Assembly (NCBI GenBank): GCA_002159075.1
Contig: LZRT01000056.1
Location: 53,768-117,767, forward strand
Direction: 5' to 3'
Length of the DNA: 64,000 bases
Source: Bacillus thermozeamaize
GTDB taxonomy: Bacteria; Bacillota; Bacilli; ZCTH02-B2
Part shown: positions 57,816 to 64,000 of the stretch, piece by piece
How positions within the stretch are numbered: the stretch's first letter is position 1
How the letters are laid out: each line of letters starts with the position of its first letter
Made by a program: the position numbers and the translations under genes
The notes under the pieces: model-generated
The model's database searches: none
What the model saw: only the letters and a program-made list of their open reading frames with translations
Told to the model about the DNA's origin: nothing

Positions 57816-59348
57816 ATGGGCGCGCATGTGTTTGGGATCGTACTTTTTGCCGCGATTGTTGCGCTGACGATGTACATCACGTACTGGGCCGCCAAGCGCA
57901 ACAAGAGCACCACCGATTTTTACGCGGCCGGGCGTTCGCTGACCGGGTGGCAAAATGGCCTGGCCATTGCCGGGGACTACCTGAGCGCAGCCTCCTTCCT
58001 GGGGATTGCGGGTTTGGTGGCCCTGAACGGTTATGATGGGTTCATGTATGCGGTTGGCTGGCTGATGGGGTATATTGTGGTGCTGTATATCGTTGCCGAG
58101 CCCTTGCGCAACTCCGGCAAATACACGCTGGCCGACGTCCTGGCTTACCGGCTCAAGCCGGTGCCCGTGCGGACGATGGCGGCGATTGTGACGCTGGTGG
58201 TCAGCACCTTCTACATGGTGGCCCAGATGGTGGGTGCCGGGTCGATCATCCAGCTGTTGACCGGGATTCCCTACGAGGGGGCTGTGGTGCTCATCGGTGT
58301 CTTGATGATCATCTACGTGGTGTTCGGCGGGATGCTGGCCACCAGCTGGGTACAGATTGTCAAAGCGGTGCTTTTGATGTCGGGCACCATCATCATCATC
58401 CTCTTTTTGGCCGTGATCTTCGGTTTTAACCCGTCCAATCTGTTCGGCGCGGTGGCTGAGAAGAACGGGGTGGAATTCCTGCAGCCCGGGCTGCTCTACA
58501 AGAATCCGATTGACCTGGTGTCCTTGGGAATTGCCCTGATCCTCGGCACGGCAGGCTTGCCTCATATCCTCATCCGCTTCTACACTGTGCCGTCGGCGCA
58601 GGAGGCGCGTAAATCGGTGATCTGGGCGATGATCCTCATCGGCGCCTTTTACGTGTTGATTACGTTCGTCGGCTTTGGTGCCGCCGTCCTGGTGGGTCCG
58701 GACGCGATCAAGGCGGCAGACAAAGGCGGAAACATGGCTGCCCCGTTGCTTGCGCAGTATCTCGGCGGAGGTGCGGGAAGCATCGGCGGGGAGATGTTCA
58801 TGGCGGCCATTGCGGCAGTCTCCTTCGCCACGATTGTCGCTGTGGTGGCAGGATTGGTGCTTGCCGCTTCCGGTGCCTTCGCGCATGACATCTATACCAA
58901 CGTGATCAAGCGGGGCCAGGCCGATGAAAAGCAACAGTTCCAGGTGGCCCGCTATACCGCGCTCGTCGTCGGTGCGGTTTCCATTCTGATCGGGATCCTG
59001 GCCAAAGGGCAAAACGTGGCCTATCTGGTGGCGCTGGCCTTTGCCGTGGCTGCCAGTGCCAATCTGCCGGCGATTATCTTTTCGATTTACTGGAAACGGT
59101 TCAATACCACCGGGGCGATTGCCGGCATGCTGGTCGGGATGATTTCCGCGGTCACCCTGGTGATGCTGGGTCCGAGCGTGATGAAGGAAAATGCCATCTT
59201 TCCCCTGGCCAACCCGGGAATCATCAGCGTGCCGCTGGGCTTTTTGACGTCGGTGATCGTTACGCTGCTGAGCAGGCCCGAATCGTATGAGGACAAGTAT
59301 GAAGAGCTGTACGTCAAAGCCAATACCGGAATTGGTGCAGAAATGTAA
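57816..59348 (+). CDS. Sodium:solute symporter (SSF), ActP-like acetate permease, second copy
   Basis: The roughly 510-residue protein has thirteen hydrophobic helices with ActP-type blocks [71 protein letters not shown] and [22 protein letters not shown]. It is closer to classical ActP than the copy at 53245. The ATG at 57816 follows GGGGG by seven bases; a GTG at 57810 overlaps the DUF485 stop. acsA follows on the same strand, so imported acetate can be activated by a neighbouring gene product. Confidence 0.9.
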   Translation: MGAHVFGIVLFAAIVALTMYITYWAAKRNKSTTDFYAAGRSLTGWQNGLAIAGDYLSAASFLGIAGLVALNGYDGFMYAVGWLMGYIVVLYIVAEPLRNSGKYTLADVLAYRLKPVPVRTMAAIVTLVVSTFYMVAQMVGAGSIIQLLTGIPYEGAVVLIGVLMIIYVVFGGMLATSWVQIVKAVLLMSGTIIIILFLAVIFGFNPSNLFGAVAEKNGVEFLQPGLLYKNPIDLVSLGIALILGTAGLPHILIRFYTVPSAQEARKSVIWAMILIGAFYVLITFVGFGAAVLVGPDAIKAADKGGNMAAPLLAQYLGGGAGSIGGEMFMAAIAAVSFATIVAVVAGLVLAASGAFAHDIYTNVIKRGQADEKQQFQVARYTALVVGAVSILIGILAKGQNVAYLVALAFAVAASANLPAIIFSIYWKRFNTTGAIAGMLVGMISAVTLVMLGPSVMKENAIFPLANPGIISVPLGFLTSVIVTLLSRPESYEDKYEELYVKANTGIGAEM

Positions 59349-59358
59349 AAATCTGAAT

Positions 59359-59392
59359 TTGGTTGCGAATCCACAGAATACCATGATAATAT
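59359..59392 (+). promoter_or_regulatory. acsA promoter candidate with a weak cre-like overlap
   Basis: TTGCGA (59363-59368) and TAATAT (59387-59392) are 18 bases apart, 58 bases before the acsA start. The sequence TTGGTTGCGAATCCAC (59359-59374) over the -35 resembles a cre with several mismatches. The promoter is plausible; the cre is doubtful. Confidence 0.4.
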
Positions 59393-59450
59393 AAACATTG
59401 ATCGTCTGTCGCTTCAACAACATGGAAGAACCCGTCAAGGAGGAAGAAAG

Positions 59451-61175
59451 ATGAGCGAATGGATCCCCCCTACGGCAGAGAATCCGAACATGAAGGACTA
59501 TGACGAGGCTTATGCTACCTTTTCCTGGGAACAGGTGGAAAAAGAATTTACCTGGCACAAGACAGGAAAGGTGAACATGGCCTATGAGGCGGTGGATCGC
59601 CATGCCGAGACCTGGCGGAAAAACAAGGTGGCGTTGTACTACAGCGATGCACAGCGGGATGAGAAATATACGTTTCTGGAAATGAAACTGCTTTCAAACC
59701 AATTCGGCAACGTCTTGCGGAAGCTGGGCGTAAAAAAAGGGGATCGGGTGTTCCTCTTCATGCCGCGGACGCCGGAGCTGTATGTCAGCCTGATCGGGAT
59801 ATTGAAGGTGGGTGCCATTGCCGGCCCGCTGTTTGAAGCATTTATGGAGCAGGCGGTACGCGACCGGCTGGAAAACAGCGAGGCGGTGGCGCTGGTGACG
59901 ACGCCGGCGCTGTTGCCCAGGGTGCCGTATAAAGAACTGCCTCACCTGAAGCACATCATCCTGGTGGGGGCCGATGAACTCCCGCCGGAAGAGGCAGGCA
60001 CCCGCTTTTACAGTTATGAGCGGGAAATGGCGGAAGCCTCGAGGGAATTGGAGATCGAATGGGTGGACCGGGAAGACGGGATGATCCTGCATTATACTTC
60101 GGGGTCTACCGGCAAACCGAAGGGCGTTTATCACGTGCATAACGCGATGATCCAGCACTATCAGACCGCCAAGTGGGTGCTGGATTTGAAGGAAGATGAC
60201 ATCTACTGGTGCACCGCCGATCCCGGTTGGGTGACCGGCACTTCGTACGGGGTGTTTGGTCCATGGCTCAACGGCGTCTCCAGCGTGATCCGCGGCGGAC
60301 GTTTCAATCCCCGTGACTGGTATGCCACCATCGAGAAATACCGCGTCACGGTCTGGTACAGCGCGCCCACTTCGTTCCGGATGCTGATGGGCGCGGGAGA
60401 GGAGGTCATCAAGGAATACGATCTCAGCTCGCTCCGCCACATTCTCAGCGTCGGCGAACCGCTGAATGCGGAAGTGGTCCGCTGGGGGCTGAAAGCCTAT
60501 GGACTGCGGATTCATGACAACTGGTGGATGACGGAGACGGGCGGGCAGCTCATCGCCAATTTCCCGTCTTTGCCAATCAAGCCCGGTTCCATGGGCAAAC
60601 CGTTTCCCGGCATTACGGTGGCCATTCTGGATGATGAGGGTAACGAAGTGCCCCGCGGGCAGATGGGGAACCTCTGCGTCAAGGCGGGCTGGCCGTCGAT
60701 GATGCGGAAGATCTGGAAAAACGAGGAGAAGTACAAGGAATATTTCCGCTTTCCCGGCTGGTACGTCTCCGGGGACTCCGCCTCCATGGACGAGGACGGC
60801 TATGTCTGGTTCCAGGGCCGGGTGGACGATGTGATCATGACCTCCGGCGAACGGGTCGGCCCCTTTGAGGTGGAGAGCAAGCTGGTGGAACATCCCGCGG
60901 TGGCCGAAGCGGCTGTGATTGGCAAGCCGGATCCGGTTCGCGGCGAGATCATCAAGGCGTTTGTCGCTTTGCGCCAGGGGTATCAGCCCAGTGAAGAACT
61001 GAAGGAAGAGATCCGCCTGTTTGTCCGCAACGGGCTGGCTGCCCACGCCGCGCCGAGGGAGATCGAATTTCGCGAATCCCTGCCCAAGACGCGCAGCGGA
61101 AAGATCATGCGCCGGGTGTTGAAGGCCTGGGAACTGGGCCTGCCGACCGGGGATCTGTCGACGATGGAGGATTAA
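59451..61175 (+). CDS. acsA: AcsA, acetyl-CoA synthetase (AMP-forming)
   Basis: This enzyme makes acetyl-CoA from acetate, ATP and CoA. The 574-residue product has the ANL signatures: the phosphate loop YTSGSTGKPKG, NWWMTETGG, GRVDDVIMTSGERVGPFEVES and the C-terminal LPKTRSGKIMRR with catalytic Lys551. That lysine is the AcuA acetylation target in B. subtilis AcsA. Both AcuA and AcuC are encoded in this window. The ATG follows AAGGAGG. Length and the AcsA-type KIWKNEEKYKEYF segment separate it from propionyl- or medium-chain ligases. A terminator follows. Confidence 0.95.
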   Translation: MSEWIPPTAENPNMKDYDEAYATFSWEQVEKEFTWHKTGKVNMAYEAVDRHAETWRKNKVALYYSDAQRDEKYTFLEMKLLSNQFGNVLRKLGVKKGDRVFLFMPRTPELYVSLIGILKVGAIAGPLFEAFMEQAVRDRLENSEAVALVTTPALLPRVPYKELPHLKHIILVGADELPPEEAGTRFYSYEREMAEASRELEIEWVDREDGMILHYTSGSTGKPKGVYHVHNAMIQHYQTAKWVLDLKEDDIYWCTADPGWVTGTSYGVFGPWLNGVSSVIRGGRFNPRDWYATIEKYRVTVWYSAPTSFRMLMGAGEEVIKEYDLSSLRHILSVGEPLNAEVVRWGLKAYGLRIHDNWWMTETGGQLIANFPSLPIKPGSMGKPFPGITVAILDDEGNEVPRGQMGNLCVKAGWPSMMRKIWKNEEKYKEYFRFPGWYVSGDSASMDEDGYVWFQGRVDDVIMTSGERVGPFEVESKLVEHPAVAEAAVIGKPDPVRGEIIKAFVALRQGYQPSEELKEEIRLFVRNGLAAHAAPREIEFRESLPKTRSGKIMRRVLKAWELGLPTGDLSTMED

Positions 61176-61212
61176 AAAAATAGAGAAATAGCTGGGACAT
61201 TGTGATAAATGG

Positions 61213-61254
61213 CACCCCCTGATACCACCTTTGGTTAGGGGGTGGTTTTCTTTT
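61213..61254 (+). terminator. Rho-independent terminator after acsA
   Basis: CACCCCCT (61213-61220) and AGGGGGTG (61237-61244) form a perfect 8-bp stem with an inner ACC/GGT pair, followed by GTTTTCTTTT. It ends inside the next promoter. Confidence 0.9.
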
Positions 61255-61282
61255 GACAGAATTCCATGATCTGTGTCATGAT
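61253..61282 (+). promoter_or_regulatory. Sigma-A promoter candidate for the MaoC-like gene
   Basis: A perfect TTGACA (61253-61258), an 18-base spacer and CATGAT (61277-61282) lie 43 bases before the start at 61326. Confidence 0.6.
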
Positions 61283-61325
61283 TTGTATTACTAGAATTTG
61301 AATGCCAGAAGAAAAGAGGGGGAGC

Positions 61326-61751
61326 ATGGAGCCATCGCTGTTGGAAAAATATTACCTGGGTCAGATGGCGGAAATGTCACGTGTATTTACGTGGGAAGAC
61401 GTCGAAAAATGTGCGGAGTTGACCGGCGATTACAACCCGATGTATTTTGATCCCGATTTTGTCGCTCAGACCAAGTTCAAGCGCCCTGTGGTCCAAGCAT
61501 TGTTGACAGAAGGGCTGGTGACGGCTCTCATCAACGGCCACCTTCCGGGACCTGGCGCCCTCTTGTTGGAAAAGGAATTCATTTTTCGCCACCCAGTGCA
61601 TGTCGGAGACAAGATCACCGCTCGTGTTCAGATCATAGATGTTGATATTGAACGGCAATGGATTACCGAAAAAGTGATTTGCCGCAATCAACATCACCAG
61701 GAAGTGCTTCGTGGTCAGGTCGTCCTGCTTGTGCAAAACGGAAAAAGGTGA
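61326..61751 (+). CDS. MaoC-like hot-dog protein with substituted catalytic His
   Basis: The 141-residue product has the (R)-enoyl-CoA hydratase/MaoC layout: FTWEDVEKCAELTGDYNPMYFD, a hot-dog helix VVQALLTEGLVTALI and the C-terminal WITEKVICRNQHHQEVLRGQVVLLV. The hydratase motif is normally GD-x-NP-x-H. Here Asp35 and Asn37 are kept, but the His position is Tyr40 (codon TAT, 61443-61445). Catalysis may be lost or changed. The ATG at 61326 follows GAGGGGG; an ATG at 61302 lacks a ribosome binding site. Its stop overlaps the next gene as TGATG. Confidence 0.8.
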   Translation: MEPSLLEKYYLGQMAEMSRVFTWEDVEKCAELTGDYNPMYFDPDFVAQTKFKRPVVQALLTEGLVTALINGHLPGPGALLLEKEFIFRHPVHVGDKITARVQIIDVDIERQWITEKVICRNQHHQEVLRGQVVLLVQNGKR

Positions 61752-61756
61752 TGGCG

Positions 61757-62776
61757 ATGACGAAAGGATACGCAAGCCGCTATAGCTTTGAAGATGTGTG
61801 GAGTATCAGCCAAATCATGGAAGAAACGAAAGAGCTGGCTGCCCGGGTCGCCAAAAGTACGTCCACTGTGCTTATCCATGGGGAAAGTGGGACGGGAAAA
61901 GAATTGTTTGCGCATGCGATTCACCGGCTGAGTATCCGAAGGGACCAACCTTTTGTCAGTGTGAACTGTGCGGCCATTCCTGAAGACCTGTTTGAGTCTG
62001 AATTTTTCGGATATGAACCGGGTGCATTCAGTGGGGCCAATGCCAAAGGCAAACCGGGAAAATTTGAGCTGGCCAATGGGGGAACGCTGTTATTGGATGA
62101 AATCTCTGAACTGCCCTATCCCATGCAAGGCAAATTGTTGAGAGTTTTGCAGGAGAGAGAGATTGAGAGAATCGGCGGCACAATTCTAAATCAGGTGGAC
62201 GTCCGGATCATCGCCGCTTCCAATCGCCCCCTGAAACCTTTGGTACAAGAAAAAAAGTTTCGTGCCGATTTGTATTATCGTTTGCGCGTCTTTCCGCTCT
62301 ATATCCCCCCGCTGAGGGAGCGAAAGGAAGACATCCTGTTTTTGGCCCACCGGTTTTTGGAACACTATTGCAAAGCGTATGGGAAGACGACGATCAGGTT
62401 GGAACCAGAGGTTCAACAGTGGATGGAATCCTATCCCTGGTATGGGAATGTACGGGAATTGAAAAATTTTGTTGAAGCGGCTGTCCTGCTTGTCGATGAC
62501 ACTGACGGAAGATTGACGATGGAGCATGTGAAGGTGCTGATGGATGATGAAGGGGCAGACGTTATCTATCCAACATGGAAAAAAGGTGAAACGATGAAAG
62601 AAACCTATCGGTTTCCATTGTCCTTGAAACAGGAACTGGAAAATTTGGAACGGCAACTCATCCTGAAAGCGCTGTCTGAGAGCAAGGGCGATCGCATGAG
62701 GGCAGCGGAGTTGTTGAATATCCACTATGCCAGTTTGTACCGGAAGTTGAATAAGTATCAACTGGAGGAAGGGTAA
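61757..62776 (+). CDS. Sigma-54-dependent transcriptional activator lacking an N-terminal sensor domain
   Basis: The 339-residue product is a bacterial enhancer-binding protein made of an AAA+ domain (about 15-255) and a Fis-type HTH (about 295-335, GDRMRAAELLNIHYASLYRKLNKY). Walker A is GESGTGKE (42-49) and Walker B GGTLLLDEI. The sigma-54 contact loop is GAFSGA (89-94) where the consensus is GAFTGA. The AAA+ domain starts almost at the N-terminus, so there is no receiver, GAF, PAS or V4R domain. The ATG at 61757 is six bases after AAGGTG; ATG 61751 overlaps the previous stop. A consensus sigma-54 promoter lies just downstream. Confidence 0.92.
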   Translation: MTKGYASRYSFEDVWSISQIMEETKELAARVAKSTSTVLIHGESGTGKELFAHAIHRLSIRRDQPFVSVNCAAIPEDLFESEFFGYEPGAFSGANAKGKPGKFELANGGTLLLDEISELPYPMQGKLLRVLQEREIERIGGTILNQVDVRIIAASNRPLKPLVQEKKFRADLYYRLRVFPLYIPPLRERKEDILFLAHRFLEHYCKAYGKTTIRLEPEVQQWMESYPWYGNVRELKNFVEAAVLLVDDTDGRLTMEHVKVLMDDEGADVIYPTWKKGETMKETYRFPLSLKQELENLERQLILKALSESKGDRMRAAELLNIHYASLYRKLNKYQLEEG

Positions 62777-62814
62777 TTTTTCAGATTGGATTCAGCGGAA
62801 ATCTTTTTGCACAA

Positions 62815-62837
62815 ACAAAAAGCTTTTGCATTTTTGT
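62815..62837. promoter_or_regulatory. Candidate enhancer (upstream activator site) for the sigma-54 promoter
   Basis: Arms ACAAAAA (62815-62821) and TTTTTGT (62831-62837) form a dyad with AAAAGCTTTT inside. It lies about 57-80 bases upstream of the -24 element. It is a plausible binding site for the adjacent activator; the match to any known site is not established. Confidence 0.35.
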
Positions 62838-62842
62838 CAAAC

Positions 62843-62896
62843 AATGCTGATAGCCGCATGCGGTAAATACGCGCGCTGTCAGCATTTTGTTTTTGG
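62843..62896 (+). terminator. Terminator-like hairpin after the sigma-54 activator gene
   Basis: AATGCTGATAGC (62843-62854) pairs with GCTGTCAGCATT (62875-62886) with one T-G pair, followed by TTTGTTTTTGG. The loop holds the palindrome CCGCATGCGG. The T-run leads straight into the -24 box of the next promoter. Confidence 0.6.
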
Positions 62897-62909
62897 CACG
62901 TGTTTTGCT
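62894..62909 (+). promoter_or_regulatory. Consensus sigma-54 (RpoN/SigL) promoter
   Basis: TGGCAC-GTGTT-TTGCT matches the -24/-12 consensus TGGCAC-N5-TTGCW exactly, with GG and GC ten bases apart. It ends 45 bases before the acyl-CoA ligase start and lies directly downstream of a sigma-54 activator gene. Confidence 0.9.
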
Positions 62910-62954
62910 TTATGAAATGGCAGGAATCATACATTGGACAGAGGAGGCATGGTA

Positions 62955-64000
62955 ATGACATTTGAAACGATTCTGGATGAGGCAAAAATCCACGACATGC
63001 AGTCAAAAGGGTTTTGGAACAACAAGACGATTCTCGACTACTTCAACGAAAGAGTGGCAAACACGCCTGACAAGGAAGCCATTTTTGACTGCCGTGTCCG
63101 GCTGACTTATCGTGAATTGGCGCGATTGGTCCGGCGCTGTGCGGGCGGCCTGCTGGCGCTGGGTGTGAAGCCCGGGACCGTCGTGTCGTTCCAGATCCCA
63201 AATTGGCATGAATTTGTTGTGGTGCATTTGGCCACAACCCTGGTCGGCGGGATCAGCAACCCGCTGATTCCGATCTACCGTGAGCGGGAAATCTCTTTTA
63301 TGATCGCGCTTGCCGAGTCTCATGTCTATATTGCGCCCAAGCAATTCAGAGGGTTTGACTATGAAGAGATGATTTTAAAGCTGAGGGGGCAACTTCCTTC
63401 ATTAAAACACATCGTGATGATCGGAAAACCCTCCGATCCGACGTCGATATCTTACGAGAAATGGATGGCCACCAATTGGGAGGACAGGTATGGCCATCAA
63501 TTGGAGCAAATTTCCATAGATCCCAATGATGTGACAGAAATCGTGTTTACGTCTGGCACAACAGGTGAGCCGAAAGGTGTGTTGCATACGCATAACACGC
63601 TCATCTATGCCAATGAGGCGTTGGCGAAACGGCTTCATTTGACGGAAAATGATGTGATTCACATGGCTTCCACCTTTGCCCATCAGACAGGATTTTTGTA
63701 TGGAGCGCGACTTCCGTTGCAACTAGGCGCCCGCGCGGTTTATCAGGATATCTGGAATCCTGAACAGTTTGTGGAACTCATCGAAAAAGAAAGAATCACG
63801 TTTACGATGGGCGCAACACCTTTTGTCCATGATTTGTTAAGGGCCAAGAACCTGAAGGAGCACGATATTTCCTCGCTCCGGATATTCATCAGTGCCGGTG
63901 CGCCCATTCCGCGTCCCTTGTTGCAGGAAGCGGTCGAAAAACTGCCGCATTGCAAAGTGCTGGGAGGGTGGGGACAGACCGAGAACGCACTGGTGAGCAT
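62955..64000 (+). CDS. Acyl-CoA ligase, AMP-binding family (3' truncated by window end)
   Basis: The frame is open from ATG 62955, behind GAGGAGG, to the last base (348 complete codons). It begins MTFETILDEAKIHDMQSKG. The ANL phosphate loop FTSGTTGEPKG and the downstream GGWGQTENALVS motif are present; the C-terminal lysine domain is outside. The MTHTHNT-type region after the loop and the medium size suggest a medium-chain, branched or cyclic carboxylate:CoA ligase (FadD/cyclohexanecarboxylate ligase-like), not acetate. It is driven by a sigma-54 promoter, so expression should depend on the adjacent activator. A catabolic role is likely; the substrate is unknown. Confidence 0.88.
   Translation, partial: MTFETILDEAKIHDMQSKGFWNNKTILDYFNERVANTPDKEAIFDCRVRLTYRELARLVRRCAGGLLALGVKPGTVVSFQIPNWHEFVVVHLATTLVGGISNPLIPIYREREISFMIALAESHVYIAPKQFRGFDYEEMILKLRGQLPSLKHIVMIGKPSDPTSISYEKWMATNWEDRYGHQLEQISIDPNDVTEIVFTSGTTGEPKGVLHTHNTLIYANEALAKRLHLTENDVIHMASTFAHQTGFLYGARLPLQLGARAVYQDIWNPEQFVELIEKERITFTMGATPFVHDLLRAKNLKEHDISSLRIFISAGAPIPRPLLQEAVEKLPHCKVLGGWGQTENALVS

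Noticed and set aside
57708..59603. 631-codon open frame antisense to the second SSF transporter
   Set aside because: It is a shadow of the transporter gene: its composition is dominated by His, Gln, Arg and Asp, with no hydrophobic core.
61213..61244. Operator role for the CACCCCCT/AGGGGGTG repeat after acsA
   Set aside because: It is immediately followed by a T-rich run and lies just after a stop codon, so an intrinsic terminator explains it.
62843..62886. Reading the AATGCTGATAGC dyad as the sigma-54 enhancer
   Set aside because: It ends only seven bases from the -24 element, too close for DNA looping, and a T-run follows it, so a terminator for the activator gene is more likely.

Overview
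The window is a gene-dense stretch of a Firmicutes (Bacillales-type) chromosome. Most of it is visibly GC-rich. Genes have strong GGAGG-type ribosome binding sites and use TTG and GTG starts freely. Gene order supports a Bacillus-like host: argJBD-F-G-H, yugG-yugH, ftsE-ftsX-(M23 peptidase)-ctpB-minJ-uvrB-uvrA-yvlB, aroG/aroQ-ccpA-acuC-acuA and acsA. The species cannot be named from this sequence. No rRNA, tRNA, CRISPR array, insertion sequence or phage gene was seen.

Layout. 1-6754: the arginine biosynthesis run, with a candidate attenuator between argG and argH and a strong terminator after argH. 6783-9472: minus-strand DUF169 gene and the yugG-yugH regulator/aminotransferase pair. 9473-21873: cell division and envelope genes (ftsEX, a LytM-type hydrolase, ctpB, minJ), excision repair (uvrBA) and a YvlB-like protein. 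A perfect WalR-consensus box lies in front of ftsEX. 21877-37662: a catabolic region holding a GntR/FCD regulator, aldehyde dehydrogenase, class III omega-aminotransferase, alanine dehydrogenase, an AT-rich triad of HyuB, HyuA and an NCS1 permease, a PucR-type regulator, acyl-CoA dehydrogenase, MaoC hydratase and a CaiB/BaiF CoA-transferase. 37795-45010: an RND exporter with an unusual Gln-rich insertion, an EamA exporter, and a YtrA-type regulator operon with a CPBP protease. 45259-52738: malic enzyme, a small putative zinc-binding protein, an isocitrate/isopropylmalate-dehydrogenase-like enzyme, DAHP synthase/chorismate mutase, CcpA, AcuC and AcuA. 52940-61254: two DUF485-SSF transporter pairs flanking a LytS/LytT-type two-component system, then acetyl-CoA synthetase. 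61326-64000: a MaoC-like protein, a sigma-54 activator without a sensor domain, and an acyl-CoA ligase (cut by the window end) behind a consensus sigma-54 promoter.

How the genes may work together. In the 21877-37582 region the enzymes can be ordered into one route: uptake of a cyclic amide (NCS1 permease), ATP-dependent ring opening (HyuA/HyuB), transamination of the resulting omega-amino acid onto pyruvate, oxidation of the semialdehyde, recycling of alanine by alanine dehydrogenase, CoA activation of the diacid (CaiB/BaiF), then acyl-CoA dehydrogenation and hydration. This resembles bacterial caprolactam degradation. It is inference from gene content, and substrate identity is untested. 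The second theme is acetate and small-acid use: CcpA, AcuA/AcuC control of AcsA by reversible acetylation, two SSF permeases and a LytS-type sensor sit close together.
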